Assembly: GCA_020465985.1 (NCBI GenBank)
Contig: JAANYP010006656.1
Location: forward strand, 310,001-374,000
From: Centrapalus pauciflorus
Lineage: Eukaryota; Streptophyta; Magnoliopsida; Asterales; Asteraceae
Length of the DNA: 64,000 bases
Direction: 5' to 3'
Shown: positions 1 through 12,480 of the stretch, one piece after another
Numbering within the stretch: position 1 is the first letter of the stretch
Layout of the letters: each line of letters opens with the position of its first letter
Position numbers and translations under genes: made by a program
Notes under the pieces: model-generated
Told to the model about the DNA's origin: nothing
Databases searched by the model: none
What the model saw: the letters and a program-made list of their open reading frames with translations, nothing else

Positions 1-1660
1 TTGCTTATGATGTGTTTAATGGGAAGTTCAAATTTTGTTTCATTTTTGGTTGGTTGAAATTTGATTACCGCGGTATTTGTTTGCAAAAGTGGCATTTGAT
101 TTACATCCAGTTTTGCCATAAATAGTGGTGCAAGTCCATCACGTATGGTTTTCACCGTTGACATCTCTACCATATTAGCATTACATCACACACTTGTTTC
201 TACCACAGTTGACATCCAAGAAAAGAAAAGATGATAACTTCACCTATTCATTTTAAATAAAAAGGTAAAAATGGTTACAAGCGGAATTAAAGATAGTGGT
301 CATTTGTGTGATGAGGGGATAAATAGGGGTTGTCTAAAAAGAATCCCAACTTACCAAAAAGAGTTATGTCAACCAATAAAAACTCACCAACTAACTTCTG
401 TTAATCAATGTCATGGTTTCTCTTTAGCATCATAATGATATGGTGGGAACCGTGAAAAGAAGAGAGGGTGTTGTGGTGGTTGGATATGTGAGTGTGGTGG
501 AGGAACCAAACCACTCCACATGGACTAGTATATAGAAAACCATTTCACAACCTTTTCCATAGCCCTGTGGTAGTAGCATATATGGTGGTGGAACCAAGAA
601 TCGTTTTGGTATGGTGTTACTTCTGGTTCTTTTACTCTTAATTAAAAAAAAAAGTATAAAATGAGATTAAATAATTAAATTTGTGGGTTTTTTATGTTTC
701 ATTATCAACTAGATTATATACCCACCTATGTATCATATGAGTTGAATTATAAAAATATATTTAAAAATATAATTATTTATAAAAATTATTATTAAAATTT
801 TGAGTTTATTATATTTGAATTAATTAAGTATTAGGTTAGTTAGATTAGATTAGATGGAGTAATAAATTAGATTTGATTTGAATTTAAATTTAAATTTAAT
901 AAATCACATGTGGCAAAAAAAAAAAAAAGTTTTGACACATAACAAATTAAATAAGAGTCCAACACATAGCATATTAGTTATTTATAGTATTTATTATAGA
1001 ATATTAGGTTATAGATAAAAAGATAGATATGGATTTTGCTGAATGAATCATTAATAAATGATACTATGAAAAAATAACACATTTATATTATGCATCTTAC
1101 CTAAACTTTATTAATAATAGAGAAGTAACTATTTAATCTAATTTAAATTCGAATTAAATTTAAATCTAAATATCCTAATATATGTATATATTTATAATTT
1201 ACTCATTAGAAAATTTAATATTTATATAAATATCGTATCTTATTTAAGAAAATTATAATTGTTAATAAATAAATTAAACTTTATATCTTTATTTTCTAAT
1301 AGATAATATTACTTCTTCACTCGTTACTCAATTATTCTATTTCTGTTTACTCATTTAATCATATGAGTTGTAAATTTTAAGTTTTGAATTCTATTTGTTA
1401 CGTATCGAATTTTTTCTAAATTTAATTTATTACTATTGTTCAGGCAAAATAATTATCAATTAACAAAACAAAAAAGGTATAAAATAATTATCAATTCAAC
1501 TTTACTTCACTCAAAACTTATAAATTTTTTAAAAAGACGTCAATTTATAAACCAACTCGTGTAACATGTGGGTTTATAACTTAAAAATTATATAGAAATG
1601 CGTAAAAAGAAAAATTATGATCATAAGAATCAAAGTGAAAATGAAATAAATAGGAAGTAG
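1..1660. other. AT-rich intergenic DNA, no gene seen
   Basis: No open frame, splice-bounded exon or RNA gene could be recognised on either strand. The first 600 bases are of mixed composition; from about 640 on the sequence is strongly AT-rich with many short A and T runs. It probably holds the distal upstream region of the ribosomal-protein gene that follows. Confidence 0.6.
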
Positions 1661-1827
1661 GTTGTTTGGGCTTATAAAGATATCAGATTAAACACAAACC
1701 CTTTATCCCAAGCCCAGAGTAGTCTCTACTATTAACCCTATATATTTCATAATCTTCATCGCTACCGCCAGTCCGCCGGCGCCAACGATCATCTTTCTCG
1801 GTCATCTGCATCAACGATCTCTCCGAA
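1661..1827 (+). promoter_or_regulatory. Core promoter and 5' leader of RPL14
   Basis: Two copies of the TGGGCT (site II-like) element, one forward at 1667-1673 and one reversed at 1710-1716, lie about 110-160 bases before the start codon. Telo-box-like ACCCT words are at 1698-1703 and 1735-1739, and a TATA-like CTATATAT is at about 1738-1746. Site II plus telo-box is a known arrangement in plant ribosomal-protein promoters. The transcription start is inferred, not seen. Confidence 0.5.
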
Positions 1828-4235
1828 ATGGTAAAGTATAGCCTTTAATGTCATTCTCTATATATGTATACTTTTTATGCTTCTGTTATGGTTTGATTCA
1901 GTCTTAACTTTCCCGTTTGATTTGATTTTTGTAGCCGTTCAAGAGGTACGTTGAGATCGGGAGAGTCGCCCTCGTCAACTACGGCAAGGATTATGGAAGG
2001 CTTGTCGTCATTGTCGATGTTATTGATCAAAACAGGGTAACTTTAGTACTGATTTAATGTAATTTCAATTTATTTACACTGGCGCAATTGATGCTGCCTT
2101 ATATTAGTTGTGCATAAGAAATAGTTTGATTTCTCTTTTTGGTTTTGTGTTTAGCTGTTTAGGTATATTGCTGCTTTTTTTTTTTTTTTTTTTTTATTAC
2201 TTGGATGTCGTTTTGGTAATATATCAGATTTCCTTTGGAAAATACTGTTAAGCTAGTTGTTTTTACACTTGTATTAGCAAAATTTAAGTCGTGTATGTGG
2301 GATTTATAACTATTTATTGGATAACTAATTCAAGTGTTTTTACACTTGAATTAGGGACTATCTCAGAGGGAGACGGGATGTGACATGAATTCCTTTTGCA
2401 GAGGCGAAAGAAATACACATTCTGTTATAGCATAGCAGCAGTCTTGTACTTGATCATTAGGAAGTACACACGCATTTGGTTACGATGTTTTGCATATATT
2501 TGAGTAGTAATTGCAAGTGTTGATGATTGTATCCTTTAAAAAACCCAATATATGGGCTTCTTAGCGACTCAATTCTTTATTTGTTGTGCTAAAAGGCACT
2601 TATATTGGGATATTATGCATTTTGGTTTCATATAAAGTTATAAGAGTTGCTTATATTTTTCTCCTTCAATAAGAAAAGAAACGAAGTACGTGTTGACTTT
2701 AAGAATATGGTAGGAACTGGAGCCTGCTTTTTCTTCATGGAGGCTAGTTGGATACATGAAACACAGTTGTCATGCCTTCTTCCATATCTAGATGTCAATA
2801 CATGATATTTCTCCTTTGGTTCTATTTTTTATTATGGCATGTTAGGGTATGAAAGACTAGCTCTTGGATTTCTTGTATTGTTTCTATTCTAGGTTTAATA
2901 CTGCTTTTGTTTTTTGGTTTTGCTATACAACTTAATAATTTATAGTAGCCGACTGTGATTTTTCATTTGGGTTTTTTCTCAACAGACATGTCTCCCTAGT
3001 ATTCTTAACCTTATATATAATACGTCACAACTATGTTTTTTTTAATTGCTCCTATTATTATTAATAGGCACTTGTTGATGCCCCTGACATGGTAAGGAGC
3101 CAAATGAACTTCAAGAGACTGACACTTACAGACATCAAGATTGACATCAATAGAGTTCCGAAGAAGAAAACCCTTGTTGCTGCTTTGGAAGCTGCTGGTA
3201 TGTATGAAGTTTCCATTTCTTATGGTATGTCTCAGAATGTCCAATTCACCAATTTTTTTTATGACGTGCAGATGTCAAGAATAGGTGGGAGAGCAGTTCC
3301 TGGGGAAGAAAACTTATTGTTCAGAAGAAGAGGGCATCACTTAACGATTTCGATAGGTTCAAGATTATGTTGGCAAAGATAAAGGTTTGCTCCACTTCAA
3401 CCTAGTTTCATGTTTTCCCCTGTTCTAGAGGACTGCTGCTGTAATCTGATTAATCACCATTGTTGCACGAGCTTAGCCTTAGAAACCCCATTCCCAAACC
3501 TACCCTTCTCACTCTTTGAACAGCACATTAAGGGTGTGTTTAGTACAATGGAATGAAAAGAAAAGAAAATGGAGAGGTTTGTATTATGTTTTTCTAGTCA
3601 TGAGAATGAAATTACATTACAAAAGAATTCATTTTCACTCTTTCCATTCGATTTGTAGGCGTTACTTGATTCTCTACGTTTTGGTAGAGAATTAAGAATA
3701 CATTATCAATTAGGAAAGGGAATGGAAATTGATATTTTTGTTAATGTATCATGACTAAAAACACAATGTAAATTTCTTCTATTTCATCCTTTCCATTCCA
3801 CCGTACCAAACACCCCCTAAGTTACTTTCTACTTGAACCTTTCACCACAACTGATTGGTGGGAAAAGTATGTGTTGCATAGGAATGAATCCGAAACAGGT
3901 CAGGTTGAGTTGACTCGCACACTTATTAGCATTTTAAAATGTAAACTCTCAAAAGTCAAAAGGTAATATAGTAGTTAGACTTCTAAGTACACTTTATGTG
4001 AGTTTTAAACCATTTTCATTATAATTGAAGTATTATTTTCTATATTGACACACTAGAAATACAAATAATCCAAGATGAACTTTCCTTGCATTTTTAGACA
4101 CCTTATGTTACTTGTAAGATTTGTCACTTTCTTTTTGATGTTTGTTCTCATTGTCTTGTGTAATTTGCGATATTGCAGAAGGCTGGAGTCGTAAGGCAAG
4201 AATTAGCAAAGCTTAAGAAGGAGACGACATCATAG
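1828..4235 (+). CDS. RPL14: 60S ribosomal protein L14 (eL14), five exons
   Basis: Structural protein of the large cytosolic ribosomal subunit. Exons: 1828-1830 (only the ATG), 1935-2036, 3068-3197, 3272-3384 and 4179-4235; all introns are GT-AG and the joined frame is open for 134 codons, the usual plant eL14 length. It begins MPFKRYVEIGRVALVNYGKD, carries the N-terminal KOW/SH3-like part (about residues 1-45) and the conserved WGKKLIVQKKRASLNDFDRF block (about 89-108), and ends in a Lys/Glu-rich tail. Start choice is forced by the family N-terminus, which is reached only by splicing the lone ATG to exon 2. A MITE sits in intron 4. No lesion was seen, so the gene is probably functional. It lies 661 bases upstream of the next gene in the same direction. 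Confidence 0.95.
3532..3817. mobile_element. PIF/Harbinger (Tourist-like) MITE in RPL14 intron 4
   Basis: The 286 bp element begins GGGTGTGTTTAGTACAATGG; the reverse complement of its right end reads GGGGGTGTTTGGTACGGTGG, giving imperfect terminal inverted repeats of about 24 bp. It is flanked by TAA on both sides (3529-3531 and 3818-3820), the 3 bp target-site duplication typical of PIF/Harbinger elements. It has no coding capacity and does not touch the splice sites. Confidence 0.8.
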
Positions 4236-4896
4236 TGTGGTTTTTTTTGGATATCAAAGATTTTGGTGTAGTTTATTTGGATGTTGATGAGTTGTATGTT
4301 GCTCATGATAGTGTTTATTGGGATTCAACAATGATTTTTTTTTTAATCTTTGTTTGACAATTAAATCTTGTGGTTTGTGTTATGGACTTACTGTTATAAG
4401 TAACATTTATCATATGTTTCTGATACCACATTTTCTTTCTTTAGTCATTTTGCACCACATTTGATTTTGGTTGTTTAGTGTTACATAGAAGCATTGTATC
4501 TGAAAGCATCATCATGCATCCGTGTGAAGCGAGTTCTTTTAGACATCTCATCTTCATCTTTATGCACTTGCTTTTGTCAAGGAAACTTTTTTTTTTTTGA
4601 TGAAAAACACATGGAGTACAAATGAAGGAAAGCCTCTCCTTTTGTCTCTAAATTTAGTCCACTGGTTTGAACGGGTAAAAACAAATCAAACATGAGGTTT
4701 AATGCCTCATTCATGCATGCATACATTCTAAACTCTCCTATTCTTTCTCTCTTTCATCCCTCCCTTATCTATCCTCTGTCTCTCACTTTTCCCTTCTTTT
4801 CTTCTTTTTATCTCCCCTTTCCACCCACAAGATTTATCTGAGTTCTCAACATTTTTCTGGGGTCACCTGACCCCATTAAAATCCAGAACCTTGAAT
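4236..4896 (+). promoter_or_regulatory. Intergenic region with pyrimidine-rich leader before the RIC gene
   Basis: The first part should contain the RPL14 3' UTR. From about 4731 to 4830 the + strand is very rich in C and T (TCTCT, CCCTT runs), as in many plant 5' leaders. I saw no clear TATA box and no upstream open frame of note. Confidence 0.35.
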
Positions 4897-6281
4897 ATGG
4901 GTACCAAGGTGAAAGGCCTCATTAGAGGCATCAAAAATATCTCCTCACAGATTTTCGGTTCGTCTCTCTTCCATTATATACAATTTGTGTGTGGATAGAT
5001 AATTTAGTTACATGATCATTAAGCCAAACGAATTGAGGTTTTCTGTGTGTGCAGATGATGAAAAAGAACAAGAGATGCAGATCGGCCAGCCAACGGATGT
5101 CAAGCACGTGGCGCATATTGGGTGCGATGGACCAGCCGTTGAATCTCCCAGCTGGGTACCTATATTTTCTTCATTGTCATGATTTATATGAACAAAATGA
5201 TTTGTTGTTTTGTGGGTTTTTTATTAGAAGAAAATTCTGGAATGCAGATGAAGGGGTTCGATGCATCAAAAGAATCTCAATCTGGACCGTTGGACAAGAC
5301 TGGAGCTACGGTCGAGACTCCTGAAGTCCAATGGGTTTCCGAAGGTTAGAGTGATTAATGTTCTTGGAAATACAATCGTTTCAAACATGATGTGAATCCA
5401 TGCTGCAAAAAATGATAATCTCTGAGCCTTGTTGTTGGTCAAACAGTCGTATGAATACTATGATCCTATGAATTTGCCCTTAGATTTAAATGCCCATTTG
5501 TGTTGTTTATAGATTTGCTTGTAAAATTTTGTTAGATCGATGTGATCATTTCTACTTGTATAGTTTTTTTGGTTTTTATTTTGTTCTGTAATCGGACAAA
5601 TGACTAATTAAATCGGTAACTAAAAAGGACAAGGTGTGAAGGGTCAAATTGGTCTAAAGTCGCCCAAAATGTATTCAAATGCATACAATCATTTGGGAGT
5701 CATAAATTCACCTGTTTTGACATTTGCACAGCAGCCCAGGGATGTTGATACATGTGTGCCCCTAAAATGCGCTAACATGTTTCTTAATTAAAAATTTAGT
5801 GTCACATTGTTTTTAATTATATATCGTTTATTTCTAGTTATGTTGATTATTAGTGACTTCCAATATATTCTTATTTATCATATCTTTTGCAGATTCAAGC
5901 AACAGGAAAACTCGAAAAAATGATTCAAGCCACAGGAGCACTCGAAGCGTGGAAACAGCTAGAGACGTTCCGTTGTTGCCAAGATCAGCTAAAAACCGCC
6001 ATCTTTCAATGGACAACCCTCTACATTCTGAGTCCCAAGGTAAGGACTCATCAAATAAAACCAGACATAGAAGAAGACACCAGAGAGGATCATCCGAATC
6101 TAGAAGACGTTCCCAAGATCTAAACTCTGGCACCGGGGATGAAGACTCAAAGTCAGGCGTCAAAAAGAAGTCTTCCCGACGTAGTAGGAAATTAAAGGAG
6201 GAATCTTCAGGTGAGGGGTCAACAAGATCGTCGACCAGGTCAATAGCAGATGAGTCAGACCTTGGATCGGATGACATATAA
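4897..6281 (+). CDS. ROP-interactive CRIB-motif protein (RIC family), four exons
   Basis: RIC proteins are small plant adaptors that bind active ROP/RAC GTPases through a CRIB motif and pass the signal to actin, microtubules or exocytosis at the cell cortex. Exons 4897-4957, 5055-5155, 5248-5344 and 5893-6281 join through GT-AG introns into 215 codons. The N-terminus MGTKVKGLIRGIKN is typical of a RIC subgroup with a conserved first exon. The CRIB core, residues about 30-45, reads IGQPTDVKHVAHIGCDGP: the key His residues are present, but the usual aromatic before the Pro is Gln and the usual Trp after HIG is Cys. The C-terminal 128 residues are Ser/Arg/Lys-rich and low in complexity, ending in an acidic tail. 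The frame is open throughout. The exact RIC number cannot be assigned. Confidence 0.85.
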
Positions 6282-7111
6282 CCATGAATGTAGAGTGAGA
6301 AATTTTGTAAAAAAAAGAAAGGAGGGAGGCCATATGGTCAGGAATACATGACCCAAAAGTTTGGTTTTTGTTTTGCATTTATACTTATTTAGCATTGATT
6401 AGTTGAAAAGGAAGAAGCTTTGTATGGTATTGGTTAACCTTGGAAACAACCAATGGGTGTTTTGGTTTCAAGAATTCAGCTTGTTTTGCCATTTGCTAAT
6501 TATCATCTCATTTACCTTTTTCAGAAAATTAGTTGATGAGCTAGGCTAAGATTGCAAATGTGTTTCAAGTTAGCATTGGTGTTCAAACAAAAAAAACTCG
6601 AAAACACGAGCCACATGTGTAATGCTAATTTAGGGGCGGCAATTTTGACCCAACAGGCCGAATGGTTATATTAATCTGTAGTAAAAAACTAAATTAGAAC
6701 GTATATTTTTTAAAATGAATATTTATAAAACCGTGCATTAAACAAATGGTTCTTTGGAATTTTTTTTTCAAAATTATGTAAAATTCATAACTTTTGGTGA
6801 TCAGCCCATTTGACATGTTTGCTTGAATGAACTGAAATTGTCAACCTGCCAATATTTATTAGCATGTTCCTTTTTAACATAATTGTTATAAAGCATGTTT
6901 AATTTGAGCAGTTTTAAGCTTTTAATAGATATATTAAGAGCTATTCAAGCTCTCTGAGTATTTCTTTGAGCTGTTGAGCCTTCATCAAGAAGATCCATCA
7001 AGCTATCCTTGAGTCAAAATACGACTAGTCCATCAACTTCAAATCGAATTCGAGCTTGCTTTTATTTTGCAAAGGTTTGGGCTTAATGCCACCACTTTTA
7101 TGCCATTCATT
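6282..7111. other. RIC 3' flank and intergenic DNA, nothing recognised
   Basis: The first roughly 200 bases probably include the RIC 3' UTR. No further exon, RNA gene or repeat boundary was recognised before the LINE remnant. Confidence 0.5.
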
Positions 7112-7864
7112 CTCTCTTTTTTTAATGAATAATTGATATATTAGATATGTTCATACAAATTAATATCAAATGATGACCCAATATATATATAAATTTGAAC
7201 AACAACAATATTATTCCACCAAAATACTTCAAGCAAGATGCTAGAAGCAAAAACATACAACCAGAATTACACCAAAGAGTAAAAGAAAAAAAAGATTTTC
7301 ACCAATCATACAAAAACAAGAACTAACTAAGCATGAATCTCAGACATAGGATCCAAGAGCCACGAACTCCACTGAAGTTTATTTCGGGGATTCCCCCGAG
7401 AATTAATCCAAAAAAGGACTGACTTTGAATCCAACCAAAAAACGAAGAAGAGCCCAACGTATTTGATTGAAATACCAAAGAGTTCCTAAGCTTCCAAATA
7501 AACCAACAAAAGGTAAACACCAACGCAGAGAATGCTTCCAATCCAAAACCTTTAAGACCAAGAACCAGCCCCCAAGATAAAAAGACGCTGTTGAATTGAT
7601 ATTAGGATCAATTATACCCCACCATTTTTTAAAGTCCGCAAGCAACTCCTTTAAAACTCCGCACCTTTGAAAAAGATGGTCTTCACACACTAATTCAACA
7701 CCACACAACGGACAATTTAGAGAAGGCAATTGAATTCCTCTTGAGGAAAGATTACAAAAAGTAGGCAACCGATAATGGAGGATCCTCCAAGCTAAAATGT
7801 TAACTTTGGAAGGAACCAACTTAACCCACACAAATTGTAACCCACGATGAAAACGATTGCATAG
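7112..7864 (-). mobile_element. 3' end of a LINE reverse transcriptase, degenerate and interrupted
   Basis: Read on the - strand, 7403-7864 encodes the C-terminal zinc-binding region of plant LINE reverse transcriptases: WVKLVPSKVNILAWRIL, followed by a CPLC...EDHLFQRC finger. A frameshift near 7500-7540 moves the reading to the frame covering 7323-7541, which contains the usual LINE tail word FIWKLRNSLVF. Further shifts occur before the end. A T-run on the + strand at 7115-7121 may be the old poly(A) tail. The upstream (higher-coordinate) part stops at 7864, exactly where a Copia LTR begins, so the LINE was probably split by that insertion. Confidence 0.75.
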
Positions 7865-8803
7865 TGTTAGTATATGGTGTGTAAAGATGACATTACTACT
7901 GCATCATGATTGATTTCATAAAACATTTGAGGGTCATACCGATGAGCACAACTGAGCAGATGCAATTAAACTGTTGAATAAATAATATTGGATATTGTTT
8001 ATGACACAAAATGATCATTGGGATTAAATTAATGGATGATTAATTATATCTCAAAGTACCGGGATTAAAAATGCAGTATTAGGTATTGTATTGATTTAAT
8101 TGTCATTGGATGATAATTAAATAATAATCTAGTCTTTTATTTATTATTGGATATTAAATAAAAGATGTGTTTATTTGAATTGATATTATCATCTGATTAT
8201 TAGATAACTAGATGGATAATTATAAGCAAATAAATAAAGATACTAATAAATAATTATCTAGTCATTTATATATTATTAGATAATATATAAAAGATAAATG
8301 TTATTTAATAGATATATAATTATAGAGATAATTATATAAGGTTTAAATAATAAAGATAATTATTAAGATATATATTATATTAATATATCAAAGTTTTAAT
8401 ATATATATATATATATACACACACACACGGCCAAATGAAATCAAAGAGAGTGTGATCATTAGGTGTGACCTAATGTGTTGTGAAGGACGCGGCACACACA
8501 TATGTGTGTGCGTGTGATGGTTTTTCTGGCCGTACGAACCAAACACACAATTGCGTGTTTGGTTTTCCCGTTCTTCGTGTGTTTGATTGCATATCTGGCG
8601 CCGCTCGATTGTGTCATCACCGGTGGATACCGAAAGCGTCTCATTCGTGTATTCTTGTCATAGAATACAAAGGTACGAATTTTTATTGCTTTCTCGTTTA
8701 CTTATCTTATGTATACTTGATGATCCGTGTACGGAATTCGTGATTTTAAAAAGGCTTCCGTTGTGTTTATGTTTTTTATGAAAAACGATACGAATTCCCA
8801 ACA
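7865..8803 (+). repeat. 5' LTR of an old Copia retrotransposon
   Basis: The segment starts TGTTAG and ends CCCAACA, and is followed at once by a sequence matching the tRNA-iMet primer-binding site, which fixes its right end. It is AT-rich with a TA/CA microsatellite at 8399-8428. The left end is placed where the LINE homology stops and TG begins. No second LTR of the same element was found in the window. Confidence 0.6.
8399..8428. repeat. (TA)n(CA)n microsatellite in the Copia LTR
   Basis: Uninterrupted TA then CA dinucleotides, directly visible. Confidence 0.9.
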
Positions 8804-8817
8804 GTAGTATCAGAGCC
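8804..8817 (+). other. Copia primer-binding site (tRNA-iMet type)
   Basis: Reads GTAGTATCAGAGCC, close to the TGGTATCAGAGC consensus complementary to the 3' end of initiator Met tRNA. It lies directly after the LTR end CAACA, as expected for minus-strand priming. Confidence 0.65.
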
Positions 8818-11563
8818 ACCTCAAGTAACATAATGATAGTATTATTCGTGTTTTTATGTCCAGTGTTATTAAAGTTTCGATTTTTAATAATTAAAAGTGT
8901 TTAAACGATCGAAATTAATAATTAAAACGTTTAATGTTTTGATTTGGCTTGGTGAAAATCGACCAAAGGTTTTGGAAACCTTATGGTGATTCTCGGCCAA
9001 CCTTGGAGTTTCTCGAAACTCGGGATTTTGAAACCTTAGTTCGTTTTATTTAGTTGATGTTTGATTGTTTAAAAGTGTTTAATTGATTAAAGTCGAAAAT
9101 TAAACGTTTCGGTTCGCGAAATCAAACCTAGAGATTTCGGCCATGGGTTGAGACCCATGACCTCTTGGTTGTGATGTGGTAACCGAGGTGATGGATTATT
9201 TGTTTCCGTCATGTCGTTTAATTCACGGTTAAACTCGAACGATTAAATTAAATGCGTTAAAATCGAATCAATAAATCAAAAATGTTTGGTTATTAATATT
9301 TAAAATTTGTGACAAAATATATGTTTCGGTTTTATAAAATTAAAGTGGGAGACTTTATTAGTTTTATAAAATTCACAAATCAGTTTAAATATTATTCTAT
9401 TTGATGGTTAAACGATTAATTGGAATATGGAAATTGAAATAATCAAAGTGAGTTGATTAAAAGGCTTCGATTAATTTCAGCCGTCAAAGGGTTTAATACC
9501 CTACTTGTTTTCGATTCATATGGGTTATTGAACCCGAGTATGAGTCGGTTAACTAAGTTGGTTCGTTTCTGTTTTCCGGTAATTTGTCGTTTAAATTAAA
9601 TCGGTTATAGTTAAAACTTAAGTTATAATGTTGAAATTAAAATTAATGGTAATTTTAATTTATAAACTAGATTTAATTTATGCATTTAATATTTAGTTTC
9701 ATAAAATGCATTATTAAATTAAAGAGAGTTTAATTTAATGATTCTATTTTCAAATTGATGAAATCGTGACTTTGAGTTTCATGCTCGGTCATGGTTTAAT
9801 GTTTTGAGATTTAATCTCGACATTAACGTTTTTGGTAGAAATCGTTTAAAAGCATAAAAAAAAAGTTTTTGGTGTTATTTAAAGATGGTTAATTTTCTTT
9901 AAATATTTTAAATGGTAAAATTGTTTATTTAGAAAATTGACATTTTAAATAAAGTTTATTTATTTATGCAAAAGGTGTTTCTATAGAATAATAGTTATTG
10001 ATAATTATTTAAAGGAAGTTTAAATATCAATATTATTTGAAAATAATAACTATATTTATTAAAGGTTGTTTAATAAAAATTTTCTTAAATTAGTAAGTTT
10101 AAGTTTCAAAGGTGTTTGAATTGTTAATTTAATATATTAAGAAAAGTGTAGTTTTGAATTCAAAGATAATGCAAAGATGGAATTGAATTTAAATTTTTCC
10201 GGAAAAAAGTTTCTAATTTTGGAAAGTGTTCCTGAATTTCAAGTTTATGAACCGTATTTAATTTAAGAACGATATTGGACATGATTACTTCAATTAATGG
10301 TAGATTAATTGGTCTTGGAATTATTTTCATGGCAAGATGAAAATGAATTCTGGATTATTAATATGTTTTACTGCTTTATTAATGTTTGTGACATAACCAA
10401 GCCTTGAGACCCATTGTTTGTGATGGTTGTTTGTTTAATCTCAATGTTTGCTATTTTATTATTGGTTATATTTTTGGGAAGGCCTGCGTGCCATTGGATT
10501 CTCGGGTTTTATGATGTAATCTGTAATAGGTTAGAAAATAGGCAAATGTATTTAGATTAAAATTATGTAAAAAAAAAATCTTTGCGAAGATGTCCATCAA
10601 GAAGGTCATTCACAAAGGACACTCGGAGACATCATTGAATGCTGAGGCTAGTGGGAGCTGAAAGAGTTCAATTTTCTTGTCTTGTGTGTTGATTTTGTCC
10701 CTTAGGTTTTGACCTAATTGGTTTGTCCGTATGGCTCTCGGAAACCAATTTAGTTTCGGCAAGGCTATGTCACCATGTGGTTGTATGTTTTATTTCTTTA
10801 TGCTTTATTTATATCTGCGTGGTTGTGGTGACAAAGTAGATAAATAAAAGAAATCAAAACTACAATCATTTTTGATGAAAAATTAAAGTATTTAAAAGGA
10901 TGTTTAAATTGGAAACTTTAATTATTTTGTCAGGTGTTAGATATGACATTTTTATGAAATTAGTTTTTCAAATAAAAGGAGATTTATTTATAAGATGTCA
11001 TATGATCAAAGAGTTGAAATTCTTAAAACCGGTACATTAACTGGATTGCTTACCAGAATAGGTGGTGTGTAGGACAGTCTTGCTCGGGCTGTGGAATTTC
11101 CGAAAGGTTTAGAACCGAAAGGATCCTGCCCGCAGACTAACCTGACTGGCCACTAGTTCTTGGTAAGAGATTGGTTATAAACTCAAATTAAAAATCTGAC
11201 ACAGGACACCGTCCATATAGTGGCACTCACGGTGACCGGTCGTCGTAAGTAGGTTCAGCCTTCGTTGGGTGCTTATGCCGCAAACTCGGAGAGCTGTGAG
11301 GTAAGCACTGCGGATCCTAAGTGAGACTTGGGCCAGTGACTTGCAGTTGTTATATGGTGTGTGTCAGTGGTGGTTCCTCAGTAAAGAGTGTTGCCCAAGG
11401 TAATAAATTGCCTGCCTGAGTAGCTTATTCATGTAGGTTTAGCCTCCGTTGGGTGCATAAATAAGTAAAATGGTTCTTAGGATTAATAAATCATTTTCTA
11501 AATTTTGGGTTATTGATTTATTAATGGTTAATCAAAAACTAATTTTTGAAAAATTGTTTTAGA
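8818..11563 (+). other. Long non-coding leader of the old Copia element
   Basis: About 2.7 kb lies between the primer-binding site and the gag remnant. No conserved protein was recognised in any frame. Most of it is AT-rich; 10,480-10,830 and 11,040-11,470 are distinctly richer in G and C. The second island carries a foldable segment listed separately and two copies of a 27 bp word (11,250-11,276 and 11,434-11,460; shared core CGTTGGGTGC). Confidence 0.45.
11049..11167 (+). ncRNA. Candidate structured RNA in the Copia leader
   Basis: Three complementary pairs nest in register: CTTACCAGAA (11,049-11,058) with TTCTTGGTAAG (11,157-11,167), AGTCT (11,076-11,080) with AGACT (11,134-11,138), and CGGGC (11,085-11,089) with GCCCG (11,128-11,132). 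The position, 400-500 bases upstream of gag, would suit a packaging or dimerisation signal. That role is inference; no alignment was available to test covariation. Confidence 0.35.
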
Positions 11564-12480
11564 TGGTTGAAAGAGGCAGAGGTAGAAGCGGTTTAAATAA
11601 TAATAATGACAATAACAGTAACAACAACAATGATAACGTCAATATCTTTTCCCTACTTGAAAATCCTCCCCAAAAGCACATGATGCTACTTTGAGGTCCA
11701 TTCGGGATATGGAGAACTCAAAAGAGACAACTTCCTGAACTGGGAATAAGATCTGACAAATGTTCTGACTACAGAGTGAAAGTCGTATATTTTAGAAAGG
11801 GCACCAGAACCTGCTCCTGCAGAGACTGCTACAGTTGAGGAGAGAAATCTCCACAAGAAGCACTCTAAGGATTCGGTCAATGTTGCCTGTCTAATGCTAG
11901 CGACCATGACATCTGAGCTGCGGACTAGCCTTATGAACGTCTCAGCTTGACAGATGTATCGCCAGCTAAAGGATATGTTCCAAACTCAGGCTCGGACTGA
12001 GAAACATATACGACTAGGGCTATGAGCTCCTGCAGAATGGCAGAAGGAACAACTGCTAGACCCCATGTGCTAAAGATGAAAGGTAATCTGGATCATCTTA
12101 GCAGACTTGGGTATCCCGTGACACAGGACATGACTACGAATCTAATTCTCAATTCCTTATTGAAGGAATTTTAGCAATTTGTAATTTGTTACAATATGCA
12201 CGGAGAAGATGATCAGTGGGTTGCATCGGATGCTATAGACTGCTGAGGGAGTGATTGAGGAGAGAAGATAGGGAAAGAGACGGAAAGAAAGTAAGTTTCC
12301 AAGCCAGAGGTTAAAGTTAACAAGTAGCTAAAACCTAGAACCAGAGAAGTCAAATCCAAGGATGAAAAATTCTTTGAGTGCTAGGAAACTGGGCACTGGG
12401 AAAAGAATTGTCTCAAGTACTTGGAAACGGTCAAGGTTGACCGCACTGAGACTTCGTGTATCTGAATCAGTCACTTCTAT
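11564..12480 (+). pseudogene. Copia gag remnant, many stops and frameshifts
   Basis: A possible start ATG at 11,564 opens MVERGRGRSG and an Asn-rich run. Further on, fragments in shifting frames match the Copia gag core: HVLKMKGNLDHLSRLGYP near 12,060-12,115 and YNMHGEDDQW near 12,190-12,220. A zinc-knuckle relic with spacing Cys...GHW...Cys occurs near 12,375-12,410, where one Cys is replaced by a stop. The protein is broken in several places. Protease, integrase and reverse transcriptase are absent, so the element is truncated at about 12.5-12.7 kb. Confidence 0.7.

Noticed and set aside
5834..6277. 147-codon antisense frame over the last RIC exon
   Set aside because: Mirror of the low-complexity Ser/Arg-rich exon, with no splice or homology support.
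11686..11907. 73-codon - strand frame
   Set aside because: Antisense to the gag remnant.
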